From Candidatus Contendibacter sp. (GTDB lineage Bacteria > Pseudomonadota > Gammaproteobacteria > Competibacterales > Competibacteraceae), in the NCBI GenBank assembly GCA_029624765.1, contig JARSSO010000013.1:79094-143093 (forward strand): a stretch of 64,000 bases of DNA, written 5' to 3'. Below are positions 1 through 13,407 of the stretch, piece by piece. Under the pieces are notes generated by a model, which saw nothing but the letters and a program-made list of their open reading frames with translations, was not told the DNA's origin and searched no databases. How positions within the stretch are numbered: the first letter of the stretch is position 1; every line of letters begins with the position of its first letter. The translations under genes and the position numbers were made by a program.

Positions 1-444
1 GCCGAGCAGCGAAAACAGCGCCATTTGCTGGAACAGGAACGGATGGCGCATCGCCATGTGCAGGTTGGTCGGAAGCAGGCCCTGCGGCGGCACCGAGGCC
101 ATCAGCACCATCCCGGCGATCCGGGGATGATTCTCCAAATACTTTTGGACCACCATGCCGCCCATCGAGTGCCCGATCAACACGGGCGGAGCCGGCATGG
201 TCCCGGCGGCTTTTTCCAGATCGGCGACGTAATCGGCCAGCCGCCAGGTGTGCAGATGTTCGTGACCTTCGCTGCGGCCGTGGCCGCGCAAGCTGAGGGC
301 GTGCGCTTCATAGCCGTGCCGCGCGCAATGCGGAAGGAAGTTTTCGTCCCAGCAGCGGGCGTCGGCGAACGAGCCATGCACGAACAGCAGGGGCGTCGGC
401 TTGGGCGTGGTTTCGGGATAGCGGCTGATCATGTCCAGTTTCAT
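1..444 (-). CDS. alpha/beta hydrolase, C-terminus beyond window edge
   Basis: The first 148 residues of an alpha/beta-hydrolase-fold enzyme are visible; the gene runs off the left edge, so the acid and His of the triad are not seen. An HGS oxyanion-type motif lies at residues 23-25 and the nucleophile elbow GHSMGG has Ser93. The start ATG at 444 gives MKLDMISRYPETTPKP. There is no signal peptide, so the protein is probably cytosolic. Such proteins hydrolyse esters, lactones or lysophospholipids; the substrate cannot be told from this part. The next gene (550-1140) is on the same strand, about 105 bp upstream. Confidence 0.85.
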   Translation of the reverse strand, partial: MKLDMISRYPETTPKPTPLLFVHGSFADARCWDENFLPHCARHGYEAHALSLRGHGRSEGHEHLHTWRLADYVADLEKAAGTMPAPPVLIGHSMGGMVVQKYLENHPRIAGMVLMASVPPQGLLPTNLHMAMRHPFLFQQMALFSLLG

Positions 445-549
445 GGTTAAGGTTCTGTCCGGGTAGGGGAAATGAGGGGATACGGCAAGGAGTCGGATCG
501 ACGCGGCGCTTGCGGGGAATGGTTGCGCGGGTGGCGGATCGGCGCGTCG

Positions 550-1140
550 TCAGCGCAGGGCCACGGTTTCCACCCAAACCAGCTCGCAAGCGCCGGCCCC
601 GGTATCCTCGCGGCTCAGCGAACTGCGCCAGCGCCAACCGTCGTCGCGGCGGACGTCGACCAGGTAACCGCTTAAACTGACGATCTGGCCGGCGCGCACC
701 GACTTCAACTGGTCGGCGACGGCGGGCGAGGCGGGAATCAGGTGCATGTTGGCGCTGTGCGTTTCGATGTCCCGGCGCGGGATGGGGAAAGTGGCGGTAT
801 GCCAGTAGTAGAAGCGGTTGCCCTGCTGGACGGTGATCTGAGCCAGCACCGCGCTATCCGACATCCGCCCCCAGCCCAGCGCCAAGTCCACCGGCGCCAG
901 GTCCGCGCCCGCGTCGAAGCGGTAATCTTCCCGACCCAGCACCCGGGCCTCGATGTCGAATTCCGCCAGCGTCCTGATTTCGTATCGGTCCTTGCGGAAG
1001 GTCGGCGCCGTCGCGCCCAGCGGCTGTTGGCGCGGAACGTCGGGTGCCAGCACGCCGGGCGACCGTTCGATGGGACGGCCGCGCCAGGCAAACCAGGCGC
1101 CGAACGCGCAGATCAGGAGCAGGAACCAGAGACGGCGCAT
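550..1140 (-). CDS. hypothetical membrane-anchored or exported protein
   Basis: This 196-residue protein has a short positive N-terminus (MRR) followed by a hydrophobic stretch at about residues 4-19, which reads as an uncleaved anchor or signal peptide; the remainder would be periplasmic. The mature part contains FDIEARVLGREDYRF, LAPVDLALGWGRMSD and FYYWHT, a pattern I recall from uncharacterised proteobacterial proteins but cannot name. It lies 18 bp downstream of the xseA stop on the same strand, so it is probably co-transcribed with xseA. No enzymatic motif is visible. Coding is supported by the signal-like N-terminus and fit in the operon. Confidence 0.7.
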   Translation of the reverse strand: MRRLWFLLLICAFGAWFAWRGRPIERSPGVLAPDVPRQQPLGATAPTFRKDRYEIRTLAEFDIEARVLGREDYRFDAGADLAPVDLALGWGRMSDSAVLAQITVQQGNRFYYWHTATFPIPRRDIETHSANMHLIPASPAVADQLKSVRAGQIVSLSGYLVDVRRDDGWRWRSSLSREDTGAGACELVWVETVALR

Positions 1141-1158
1141 GAGTTGTGGGCCATTTGC

Positions 1159-2403
1159 TCAAGGAACCTCATCGCGGTTCACCGTCGGGGTCCAGTCCGC
1201 GCCATCCGTCGTCGTGACCGTGCAGCGCAGGCAGCCATGACTGAGCAGCGCCTCCACAACATCGCCGACGCGGACGGCGTCGGCCCGGCGCAGAATTGCG
1301 CCGCCCGGTTGCCGGCGCACGATGGCGTAGCCGCGGTCGAGGGTGGCCAGCGGACTCAGGGCGTCGATCCGGCCGCTCAGGCCGCGCAGACGCTGAGCGG
1401 CGGTTTCCAAACGCTGGCGCACCGTTGCGCGGAGTCGTTGATCCAGCTCGTCGAGCCGTTGCGCGCGATCCCGCAGGCGCTGGCGTGGCTGGGCGCGGTC
1501 GAGTCGGCGCGTCAGTTCCGCCAGCCGCTGGCTTTGGTGGGCGAGCCGCCGACGCAGCGCCCGGTCCAGCCGCTCTTGCAGCAACCGGACTTGGCGCAAC
1601 CATTCCAGCCGGTCGGGACTGGCCAGTTCCGCCGCCGCCGTGGGCGTGGCGGCGCGCAGATCGGCGACGAAGTCGGCGATGGTGACGTCGATTTCGTGGC
1701 CGACGCCGGTCACCAGCGGGATCACGCAGTCGAAAATCGCCCGCGCCACGGTTTCCTCGTTGAACGCCCGCAAATCCTCCAGCGAACCGCCGCCGCGCGC
1801 CAGCAGCAGCACGTCGCAGTCCCGGCGTTCGGACGCTCGCCGGATGGCGTGGGCGATCTCTTGCGCCGCGCCGTCCCCCTGCACCGGGACGGGATAGAGC
1901 AGGACCGGCAGGCTGGGACAACGGCGGCGCAGGGTGGTCAGCACATCGCGGATCGCCGCGCCGGTGGGGGAGGTGATGACGCCGATCCGGCGGGGGAAGC
2001 GGGGCAGGGGCCGTTTGCGTTCCGGCGCGAACAGCCCCTCCCGTTGGAGCTTGAGGCGCAGTTCGTCGTAGGCCCGACGCAGCGCGCCAGCGCCGGCTTC
2101 CTCCACGTATTCGACGATGAGCTGAAAATCGCCGCGTGGTTCGTACAGGCTGACCCGACCCCGCGCCAGCACGTGCTGACCGTTGCGCGGGCAGTCGCGG
2201 AACAGGAAGGCGCGGTTCTGGAACAGCGCGCAGCGGATTTGCGCCTTGGCGTCCTTGAGCGAGAAGTAGAGATGGCCCGAGGACGGGCGCGACAGATTGG
2301 AAACCTCGCCTTCCACCCACAGCGACGGGAATTCGCCCTCCAACAGGGCGCGCGCGTCCTGGTTCAAGCGGGAGACGGTGTAGATGTCGCGATCCGACCG
2401 CAT
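1159..2403 (-). CDS. xseA: exodeoxyribonuclease VII large subunit
   Basis: XseA is the catalytic subunit of exonuclease VII, which degrades single-stranded DNA with XseB. The 414-residue product begins MRSDRDIYTVSRLN, has the N-terminal OB-fold (LWVEGEVSNLSRPSSGHLYF, about residues 24-43), then the catalytic core with RIGVITSPTGAAIRD and LLLARGGGSLEDLRAFN, a long Arg/Leu-rich coiled-coil region and the C-terminal GYAIVRR segment. It is slightly shorter than the E. coli protein (456). The reading frame is open further upstream, but ATG 2403 matches the family N-terminus. It diverges from guaB; no xseB is seen in this window. Confidence 0.95.
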   Translation of the reverse strand: MRSDRDIYTVSRLNQDARALLEGEFPSLWVEGEVSNLSRPSSGHLYFSLKDAKAQIRCALFQNRAFLFRDCPRNGQHVLARGRVSLYEPRGDFQLIVEYVEEAGAGALRRAYDELRLKLQREGLFAPERKRPLPRFPRRIGVITSPTGAAIRDVLTTLRRRCPSLPVLLYPVPVQGDGAAQEIAHAIRRASERRDCDVLLLARGGGSLEDLRAFNEETVARAIFDCVIPLVTGVGHEIDVTIADFVADLRAATPTAAAELASPDRLEWLRQVRLLQERLDRALRRRLAHQSQRLAELTRRLDRAQPRQRLRDRAQRLDELDQRLRATVRQRLETAAQRLRGLSGRIDALSPLATLDRGYAIVRRQPGGAILRRADAVRVGDVVEALLSHGCLRCTVTTTDGADWTPTVNRDEVP

Positions 2404-2610
2404 TATCCGTGAAGTGTCGTCATGAGGGGGTTGGGACGGGTAGCCGTGGGTTGGCGCCCGAACAGGCGGGACAGGCGGGACGTTGTTTCTGCTTTGGAGG
2501 TTGTCGTGGGCAGTGTACGTGGTTTCGTCGGCCCAACGCCAGTCATGGCTTGGACGGCGTCGATCGGCGGTTGGCTGCTGACCGTTTACCGTCCGCATGT
2601 CGTGGCATAA

Positions 2611-4113
<1,503 letters not shown>

Positions 4114-4173
4114 GTCTCAATCCTTCGTCCCCAACCTGACCTTCCTCCGTTCGGCGAGGATGGGAGTGCAGCC

Positions 4174-5754
4174 ATGACCGCTCGCGACATTCATCTCGAC
4201 CGGATTCTCATCCTCGATTTCGGCGCCCAGTACACGCAGTTGATCGCCCGCCGGGTGCGGGAGATCGGCGTCTATTGCGAAATTCATCCCTGGGACGCCG
4301 ATCCGGCCGCCATCCGCGCTTTCCATCCGCACGGCGTCATTTTGTCCGGCGGCCCGGAGTCCACCACGGTGGTCGATGGTCCCCGCGCGCCGCGGGTGGT
4401 GTTCGACCTGAACGTGCCGCTGCTCGGTATTTGCTACGGCATGCAGACCCTCGCGATGCAACTCGGCGGACTGGTGGAGTCGTCGGATCATCGGGAATTC
4501 GGTTACGCTCAGGTGCGCGCCCACGCCCATTCCGCCCTGCTGCGCGATATCGAGGATCGCGCCAGCCCGGAGGGTTACGGCCTGCTGGACGTGTGGATGA
4601 GCCACGGCGACCGGGTGACCGCGCTGCCGCCCGGCTTTGCCCGCATCGCCAGCACCGCGACCTGCCCCATCGCCGGCATGGCGAACGAAGAAAAACGCTG
4701 GTACGGGGTGCAGTTTCATCCCGAGGTGACGCATACCCGCCAGGGCGAGCGCATCCTGCGCCGTTTCGTGCTGGACATCTGCGGCTGCGAGCCGCTGTGG
4801 ACCACCGGCAACATCATCGAGGACAACATCGCCGCCATCCGTTCCCAGGTGGGCGACGACGAGGTGTTGCTGGGTCTGTCCGGCGGCGTGGATTCCTCGG
4901 TGGTGGCGGCCCTGTTGCACCGGGCCATCGGCGATCAGTTGACCTGCGTGTTTGTCGATACCGGCCTGCTGCGGCTGTACGAGGGCGATCAGGTCATGAC
5001 CACTTTCGGGCGGCATCTCGGCGTCCGGGTGATTCGGGTGGATGCCGAGAGCCGGTTTCTGGCCGCGCTGGCGGGGGTGATCGACCCCGAGCAAAAGCGC
5101 AAGATCATCGGCGGGCTGTTCATCGACGTGTTCGAGGAAGAAGCGGCCCGCTTGCGCAACGTCAAATGGCTGGCCCAGGGCACCATTTACCCCGACGTGA
5201 TCGAATCGGCGGGAGCGAAAACCGGCAAGGCTCACGTCATCAAGTCCCATCACAACGTCGGCGGTTTGCCGGCGGCGATGCGGCTGAAGCTGGTCGAGCC
5301 GCTGCGGGAACTGTTCAAGGACGAGGTGCGCCGCTTGGGCGTGGAATTGGGGTTGCCCTCCGAAATGGTCCATCGGCATCCGTTTCCGGGGCCGGGGCTG
5401 GGCGTGCGTATCCTGGGCGAGGTGAAAAAGGAATACGCCGACTTGCTCCGTCGGGCTGACGACATCTTCATCGAGGAACTGCGCCGGGCCGATCTGTACG
5501 ACCGGACCAGCCAGGCCTTCGCGGTGTTCCTGCCGGTCAAGTCGGTGGGGGTGATGGGCGACGGCCGCCGCTACGATTACGTCGTCGCCCTGCGAGCGGT
5601 GGAAACGGTGGATTTCATGACCGCCCGCTGGGCGCATCTGCCTTACGAGTTTTTGGATCGCGTATCGCGACGCATCATCAACGAGGTGCGCGGCATTTCC
5701 CGGGTGGTCTACGACGTGTCCGGCAAGCCGCCGGCGACCATTGAGTGGGAGTAG
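4174..5754 (+). CDS. guaA: GMP synthase (glutamine-hydrolysing)
   Basis: GuaA aminates XMP to GMP using glutamine and ATP. The 526-residue product has an N-terminal class I glutamine amidotransferase domain ([16 protein letters not shown]; nucleophile GICYGMQ with Cys87; QFHPEV His), the ATP-pyrophosphatase P-loop [11 protein letters not shown], and a C-terminal dimerisation domain ending in PPATIEWE, the canonical tail. Length and domain order match the family. It is the second gene of guaBA. No clear intrinsic terminator follows; the downstream 500 bp up to 6263 is largely decayed sequence. Confidence 0.98.
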   Translation: MTARDIHLDRILILDFGAQYTQLIARRVREIGVYCEIHPWDADPAAIRAFHPHGVILSGGPESTTVVDGPRAPRVVFDLNVPLLGICYGMQTLAMQLGGLVESSDHREFGYAQVRAHAHSALLRDIEDRASPEGYGLLDVWMSHGDRVTALPPGFARIASTATCPIAGMANEEKRWYGVQFHPEVTHTRQGERILRRFVLDICGCEPLWTTGNIIEDNIAAIRSQVGDDEVLLGLSGGVDSSVVAALLHRAIGDQLTCVFVDTGLLRLYEGDQVMTTFGRHLGVRVIRVDAESRFLAALAGVIDPEQKRKIIGGLFIDVFEEEAARLRNVKWLAQGTIYPDVIESAGAKTGKAHVIKSHHNVGGLPAAMRLKLVEPLRELFKDEVRRLGVELGLPSEMVHRHPFPGPGLGVRILGEVKKEYADLLRRADDIFIEELRRADLYDRTSQAFAVFLPVKSVGVMGDGRRYDYVVALRAVETVDFMTARWAHLPYEFLDRVSRRIINEVRGISRVVYDVSGKPPATIEWE

Positions 5755-5998
5755 CTTCTCGTGCTCAATGTGTAACCATTCAGTACGCCTCGCTGGCAGG
5801 GAGAGTGATCTGGGGGAGGGCAAGCATGGCAACATTGTCTCCCTCCCAACCTTATAGGGCGATGGGTTCGAGGGCTTGGCGTCCACTACGAACGGCGTCG
5901 GCGGGGATGCGGATGGTGTTCCCGACGTGAATAGGATGCTTGTCAAGCAGTTGATTAACAAGAAATCTTAAAGCCAATATCCAGGTCTGGAGCACTAC

Positions 5999-6140
5999 GT
6001 GTTCGATGCAATCCCGGTCGCGCCCAGCGGCGGTTACGTCGGCGCGCAAAGCTGTACCGAGCGCCGTCAAACCGAATACCGGCACTGGCACAGCTCGCAG
6101 CACGCCCAAGCGATGCAGCCGGCCACCGGACACACCGCAG
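5999..6140 (+). pseudogene. decayed multihaem cytochrome c-like fragment
   Basis: Read from 5999, the translation includes GGYVGAQSCTERRQTEYRHW and SSQHAQAMQPATGHT. This closely resembles the haem-binding segment of large cytochrome c/TPR proteins, where the pattern is GYVG-Q-C-x-x-C-H-x-x-EY-x-x-W-x-x-S-x-HA-x-AMQPA. Here the second Cys and the His of the CXXCH motif read Arg-Arg; each would be restored by a C-to-T or G-to-A change. No start codon, signal peptide or downstream domains can be found, so I call it a remnant. The surrounding stretch 5755-6200 shows nothing else I can name; a minus-strand ORF at 5852-6133 is probably spurious. Confidence 0.5.
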
Positions 6141-6206
6141 GGACGAGGTCAGGTCTTTCCTTTCGAGCGCTGGCACGAGGCAAAGACCTGACTCCGTCTC
6201 CTCTGT

Positions 6207-6235
6207 TTGTAATGACTATGTCATTGCGATAAGAT
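6207..6235 (+). promoter_or_regulatory. candidate tacAT promoter with internal palindrome
   Basis: A sigma70-like pair is seen: TTGTAA at 6207-6212 and TAAGAT at 6230-6235, separated by 17 bp. Inside the spacer, at 6211-6225, is the perfect inverted repeat AATGAC-TAT-GTCATT. It lies about 30 bp before the antitoxin start. RHH/DUF1778 antitoxins commonly bind such palindromes and autorepress, so this is a plausible operator. This is inferred from position and symmetry only. Confidence 0.45.
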
Positions 6236-6263
6236 CGAATTTTCCAAGATAAGAGATGCCTTC

Positions 6264-6557
6264 ATGACCGCATCTTCCGAACGACCATCCCGGCGTGAGA
6301 CGCTGAACATCCGCATTCGGCCAGAGGAGCGAGGGCTAATCGACCGTGCCGCTCTGGCGCAGGGCAAGAACCGGACGGATTTTATCCTTGAGGCGGCGCG
6401 CCGGGCAGCCGAAACGGTGCTGCTTGACCGTGCCCTCATTTCGGTCAGCCCTGAAGCCTATGCTGACTTCCTGGCCAGGCTCGATGCACCGCCCCGACCG
6501 AACGAGCAACTCCAGCGGACCCTGCGGACGCCGACTCCCTGGGAGAATGAAGGCTGA
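6264..6557 (+). CDS. DUF1778 (TacA-family) antitoxin
   Basis: This 97-residue protein has an N-terminal ribbon-helix-helix domain (RRETLNIRIRPEERGLIDRA, about residues 10-29, then ALAQGKNRTDFILEAARRAA) and a C-terminal tail typical of DUF1778/TacA antitoxins that wraps the partner acetyltransferase. It is the first gene of a two-gene operon: its TGA overlaps the ATG of the GNAT gene by one base (TGATG). It is expected to neutralise the toxin and autorepress through the palindrome at 6211-6225. Start 6264 is chosen because the N-terminus lines up with the short pre-RHH segment of the family. Confidence 0.9.
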   Translation: MTASSERPSRRETLNIRIRPEERGLIDRAALAQGKNRTDFILEAARRAAETVLLDRALISVSPEAYADFLARLDAPPRPNEQLQRTLRTPTPWENEG

Positions 6558-7084
6558 TGCTTTCGGCCCCCGAGCCGCTGGCCACGCACCACCGAATTGA
6601 CGATTTCGATTCAGGCGAGCGGTCCCTGGATGACTGGCTGAAACGCCGCGCGGCGATGAACCAGGTCAGTGGCGCCTCGCGGACCTTCGTTGTGTGCGAG
6701 GGGAATACGGCCATCGGCTATTATGCCCTGGCCTCAAGCGCAATTAGCGTCAAGGCCGCGCCAAGCCGGTTCCGACGCAACATGCCGGATCCGATCCCGA
6801 TTGTCGTGCTGGCCCGCTTGGCGGTTGCCCGTTCCCGTCATGGCCGAGGTCTTGGTCGCGCCCTGTTCCAGGATGCGGTCCGCCGCGTTATCCAGGCGGC
6901 TGACGCCATTGGCGTCCGCGGCATGATCGTTCATGCGCTCTCAGATGAGGCCAAGACTTTTTATCTGCGCCTTGGCCTCGAACTATCCCCGCTGGAACCC
7001 ATGACGCTGATGGTCACGCTCGCCGATCTGAAAGCCAGCATCAGCAACGGAGCCGATCGCTACCATGGGCTCCCAACGGAATGA
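6557..7084 (+). CDS. GNAT-family toxin (TacT-like)
   Basis: This is a 175-residue GCN5-related N-acetyltransferase. The acetyl-CoA binding loop is RSRHGRGLGRALF (about residues 95-107), preceded by the beta-strand VVLARLAV, with a late Tyr in FYLRLGLELSP. The N-terminal HHRIDDFDSGERSLDDWLKR block is typical of toxins that pair with DUF1778 antitoxins. Known members acetylate the amino group of charged tRNAs and stop translation. Translation is probably coupled to the antitoxin through the one-base stop/start overlap. No truncation is seen, so the toxin looks intact. Confidence 0.9.
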   Translation: MLSAPEPLATHHRIDDFDSGERSLDDWLKRRAAMNQVSGASRTFVVCEGNTAIGYYALASSAISVKAAPSRFRRNMPDPIPIVVLARLAVARSRHGRGLGRALFQDAVRRVIQAADAIGVRGMIVHALSDEAKTFYLRLGLELSPLEPMTLMVTLADLKASISNGADRYHGLPTE

Positions 7085-7162
7085 AACGCGCCATGAAGTG
7101 CTTGGGAAGTGTTCGGCCTGGATCGCATGGATTGGGTTGAGAAACTGGCGAAAAACTCGCCA

Positions 7163-7245
7163 TTGATTTTGAAGCGAAATTTCCTGGGAGCGCGGGCTTC
7201 CAGCCAGCTTTTGACGCCCCTGATGAGCTGGAAGCCAACGAAAAA
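7163..7245 (+). repeat. dispersed repeat copy A (partner at 17803-17886)
   Basis: About 83 bp beginning TTGATTTTGAAGCGAAATTT matches a second copy at 17803-17886 over nearly its whole length. It contains a GGCTTCCAGCC / GCTGGAAGCC inverted pair that could fold as a hairpin. It lies in the 305-bp gap between tacT and the P-type ATPase, where I see no gene. It is probably a REP- or MITE-like sequence. Confidence 0.7.
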
Positions 7246-7389
7246 CCGCCGATTTTCGGCATGATCTCGCGGTGGCGCGGCGGTGATAAGAAGCGAAGGC
7301 AACGTCTCCCCTGCGGTGGTTGCTCGAAACGCGGGTCTAACGATCGTGCGGGAATCGGCCAGCGTCACCTCCATGGTATCGACTCGCTA

Positions 7390-10116
7390 TTAGTTCCTTG
7401 AAGGCGATCCTACGTGGCCCCGCTTCCCGCCGCACATCAGTCCGGCGACCCACTTGCGCCCTTCTTCCACCAGCAGCGTGCTCGACGCAATCGCCACCGA
7501 CAAGGCCCAGTCGTTCGGCGTCAGGCTCACGGTATCGAAGATGGCCTGAGCCGGCCCCCAGTGGACGACGACGATTTGCAACACCACCACCGCAGCCAGC
7601 GCCAGCCACAGCTTGCCGTTGCTGAAGAACTGGTGGTTGAAGGCGCTGCCCTGTTCGGCGCGGGCGTTGAAGATGTTGAAGAACTGGAACAGCACGAAGG
7701 TGGTGAAAGCCAGGGTCACGGCGTAGTCGTGGCCGCCATGCGCGTGACCCCAGACGTAGGCGCCCAGCGTGCCCGCCGCCATGATCGCGCCGAAGAGTCC
7801 CAGCCGTAGCAGGCGCGCTCCGGTCAGGATGGCGGCCTCGGGCGGGCGCGGCGGCGTCCGCATGATGCCCTCGCGCGCTGGCTCCACCCCCAGCGTCATG
7901 GCCGGCGGGCCATCCATGATGATGTTGACCCAGAGAATCTGGATGGCGGTGAAGGGCGTCGGCAGCCCGAACAGCGGCGCGCCCAGCACGGTGAGGATGG
8001 CGCCGATGTTGGTCGAAAGCTGGAAGCGGACGAACTTGACGATGTTGTCGTAGATGGTGCGGCCTTCCTTCACCGCGCCGACGATGGTGGCGAAATTGTC
8101 GTCGGTGAGCACCAGAGTGGCCGCTTCCTGGGTCACCTCGGTCCCGGTGATCCCCATGGCCACGCCGATGTCGGCGGTTTTCAAGGCCGGCGCGTCGTTG
8201 ACGCCGTCGCCGGTCATCGCCACCACATGGCCGCGCGCTTTCAGCGCCTCGACGATGCGCATCTTGTGTTCGGGCGCCACCCGGGCGAACACGGCGGTGC
8301 GCTCGACCAGCGCGGCCAGCGTCGCGGCGTCCAGTCCCTCCAGTTCGCGGCCTTCGTGGACTTCGCCGCTCAGACCGAGGTCGCGGGCGATGGCCGCCGC
8401 CGTGGCGCGGTGGTCGCCGGTGATCATTTTCACTGCCACGCCGGCGACTTGGCAGACGCGAATGGCCTCGCGCGCCTCGGGGCGGGGTGGGTCGATGATG
8501 CCGATCAACCCGATCAGGGTGAGATCGTCGGCCCAGGCCAGCAAATCGCCGGCCGGATCGAAGTCGTGCGCTGGAATGGCGCGTCCGGCCACCGCCAACA
8601 CGCGCATGGCCTGCTCCGCCAAGGCGGCGTTTTCCGTCTCGAACGACTCGCGGCCGGCGCTGTCCAGCGGCGCTTCCCCGTCCCCGCTCAGCCAGCGGTC
8701 GGCGCGGGCGAGCAGCACGTCGGGCGCACCCTTGACCCACATCCGCACCACGCTGCCGTCGTGATGGAAGGTGGCCATGAACTTGTGGGCCGAATCGAAG
8801 GGAATTTCGGCGATGCGCGGGCTATGCCGGCCCAACGCTTCCGCCGCCGCGCCTCCCTTGGCGGCGAGCGCCAACAGCGCGCCTTCGGTGGGATCGCCGA
8901 TGAGCTGGCCGTCGCGGATGCGGGCGTCGGCGCACAGGGCGGCCGGCGTCAGCAGGGGCAGGAAATCCGGCGCATCCAGCCCGTTTTCGGCGGTTATGGC
9001 GCCGGCGCCGCCATAACCCTCGCCGCTGACGGCGAAGCGCCGGCCCCGGTAATACAGGCGGCGCGCGGTCATCTGGTTGAGGGTCAGCGTGCCGGTCTTG
9101 TCCGAGCAAATGACCGTGGTGCAACCCAGGGTTTCCACCGCCGCCAGCTTCTTGACGATGGCATGGCGCTTGGCCATGCGGTGCATCCCCAAGGCCAGGG
9201 TGACCGTGACCACAGCCGGCAGACCTTCCGGAATCGCCGCCACGGCCAGGGCGATGGCGGTCATGGCGGTGGTCACCAGATCCTCGTCCCGTAGCAGACC
9301 GATGACGAAGATCAGTCCCACCACCGCTCCGGCGATGGCGGCCAGCCGCTTGCCCAGCCGGTCGAGCTGGACTTGCAACGGGGTGGCCGATTCGGCCGTC
9401 TCGGCCAGCAGACCGGCGAGGCGGCCCATTTCGGTGGCCATCCCCGTGGCGGTGACCAGCGCCTCGATGCGACCCCGGGTGACCACGGTGTTCATGAACA
9501 CCATGCTGCCGCGTTCGGCCAGCACGGCGTCCGCCGCCACCGGTAGCGGTGTTTTCGTGACGGCGTGCGATTCGCCGGTCAGGGCCGCCTCCGCCACTTC
9601 CGCCGCGTGGGCGGCGATGACCCGGGCATCGGCCGGAATGCGGTCGCCGGCCTCCAGCAACAAGACGTCGCCGGGCACGAGATCGACGGCCTCCACCAGC
9701 GTGGCCTGGCCGTCGCGGCGCACCCGGGCGATGGGCGCCAGCATGCTCTTCAACGCCGCCAGGGCGGCCTCGGCCCGGTGTTCCTGGAAAAAGCCCAGCA
9801 GGGCGTTGATGAAGACGACGATGGCGATGACCACGGCGTCCTTGAGATCGCCCACCGCGCCCGCCAGCACCGCCGCGCCGAGCAGAACGAGAACGAGGAA
9901 GCTCCTGAACTGGTCGAGGAACTTGAGCCAGACCGGGCGCGGCGCCGGTTCGGCGAGACGGTTGGGACCGTGGCGCTGGAGGCGGGCTTGCGTTTCGGCG
10001 GCGGTCAGTCCCGTCGCTGGATCGACCGCCAGTTGACTGGCGACGGTTTCAGCGGTTTCGGCGTGCCAAGACAAATCCGCGCTTGAGGCAGGAAGGTCTG
10101 GCGTTGACGAAGGCAT
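7390..10116 (-). CDS. P-type (SPCA/PMR1-like) Ca2+/Mn2+-transporting ATPase
   Basis: This 908-residue IIA-type P-ATPase has the actuator loop LTGES at about 179-183, the M4 cation motif PEGLP at 296-300, the phosphorylation site CSDKTGTLT with Asp339, the hinge GDGVNDAPALK, and an M6 segment WVNIIMDGPPAMTLGVEP. The NxxMDGPPA form of M6 resembles secretory-pathway Ca2+/Mn2+ pumps (SPCA/PMR1) more than SERCA, which has NxxTDGLPA. An N-terminal cation-ATPase domain starts SWHAETAETVASQL. Start ATG 10116 is preferred over an upstream ATG because the family N-terminus begins here. It is the last gene of a minus-strand run after pckG and mdh, about 95 bp beyond mdh. Specificity for Ca2+ or Mn2+ is inference. 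Confidence 0.9.
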   Translation of the reverse strand: MPSSTPDLPASSADLSWHAETAETVASQLAVDPATGLTAAETQARLQRHGPNRLAEPAPRPVWLKFLDQFRSFLVLVLLGAAVLAGAVGDLKDAVVIAIVVFINALLGFFQEHRAEAALAALKSMLAPIARVRRDGQATLVEAVDLVPGDVLLLEAGDRIPADARVIAAHAAEVAEAALTGESHAVTKTPLPVAADAVLAERGSMVFMNTVVTRGRIEALVTATGMATEMGRLAGLLAETAESATPLQVQLDRLGKRLAAIAGAVVGLIFVIGLLRDEDLVTTAMTAIALAVAAIPEGLPAVVTVTLALGMHRMAKRHAIVKKLAAVETLGCTTVICSDKTGTLTLNQMTARRLYYRGRRFAVSGEGYGGAGAITAENGLDAPDFLPLLTPAALCADARIRDGQLIGDPTEGALLALAAKGGAAAEALGRHSPRIAEIPFDSAHKFMATFHHDGSVVRMWVKGAPDVLLARADRWLSGDGEAPLDSAGRESFETENAALAEQAMRVLAVAGRAIPAHDFDPAGDLLAWADDLTLIGLIGIIDPPRPEAREAIRVCQVAGVAVKMITGDHRATAAAIARDLGLSGEVHEGRELEGLDAATLAALVERTAVFARVAPEHKMRIVEALKARGHVVAMTGDGVNDAPALKTADIGVAMGITGTEVTQEAATLVLTDDNFATIVGAVKEGRTIYDNIVKFVRFQLSTNIGAILTVLGAPLFGLPTPFTAIQILWVNIIMDGPPAMTLGVEPAREGIMRTPPRPPEAAILTGARLLRLGLFGAIMAAGTLGAYVWGHAHGGHDYAVTLAFTTFVLFQFFNIFNARAEQGSAFNHQFFSNGKLWLALAAVVVLQIVVVHWGPAQAIFDTVSLTPNDWALSVAIASSTLLVEEGRKWVAGLMCGGKRGHVGSPSRN

Positions 10117-10212
10117 TGCGATTTTCTCTATTACACGGAGGCGGGATCGTCCGCGCCGCCGATCCATAGGGCGGCGGAGTACCGCCGGGCGGTCAGTCGA
10201 TAGCGCTGGCGT

Positions 10213-11187
<975 letters not shown>

Positions 11188-11282
11188 TCATCAAGCTGGA
11201 TCGAGCGGATCGGACCGGCCCTTCCGGGGGATCGACCGGGGGGATTCTCGCGGGCGCGGCCCGACCCAAAGCAAAAAACCGG

Positions 11283-13142
<1,860 letters not shown>

Positions 13143-13252
13143 GGCGGTCCTCTTTTGGCGGTGCTATTCGGCCCGTTTCGCGGGTGGTCGGTTCTTCGCC
13201 AGGTCTTGATCGAGCCCGCTGGGGCACTTCAGCACATTGGGAAACATTAATA

Positions 13253-13310
13253 GTAAGGTGAATGACTGTATGGTTCCTTACAAAAATGAAGCTTATAGTA
13301 AGCAAGCTTA
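13253..13310. promoter_or_regulatory. pckG/marR intergenic repeat cluster, candidate operators
   Basis: The 265-bp divergent region is AT-richer than its surroundings. It holds an inverted repeat GTAAGG (13253-13258) / CCTTAC (13276-13281), TAGTAAG twice (13251-13257 and 13296-13302) and AAGCTTA twice (13289-13295 and 13304-13310). MarR proteins often bind such symmetric sites in a divergent promoter. Assignment as MarR sites is inference. Confidence 0.35.
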
Positions 13311-13407
13311 TTATTCAACCAAAAAATCGGGATTTCGGCGCCTTGTTCGCCGATCGTTAGCTCATGATAACCACCACCGTTAGGACACTTGCACTGAGAC
13401 CGCCAAT

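Noticed and set aside
25..450. Plus-strand ORF of 141 residues at the left edge
   Set aside because: It is the antisense frame of an alpha/beta hydrolase with a GHSMGG motif; its own composition is His/Gln/Arg-rich and unlike any family.
742..2412. Long plus-strand ORF (556 residues) opposite xseA
   Set aside because: A GC-rich antisense shadow; xseA on the other strand has clear family motifs.
5852..6133. Minus-strand 93-residue ORF downstream of guaA
   Set aside because: No ribosome-binding site or recognisable motif, and the opposite strand holds a better-supported cytochrome-like remnant.
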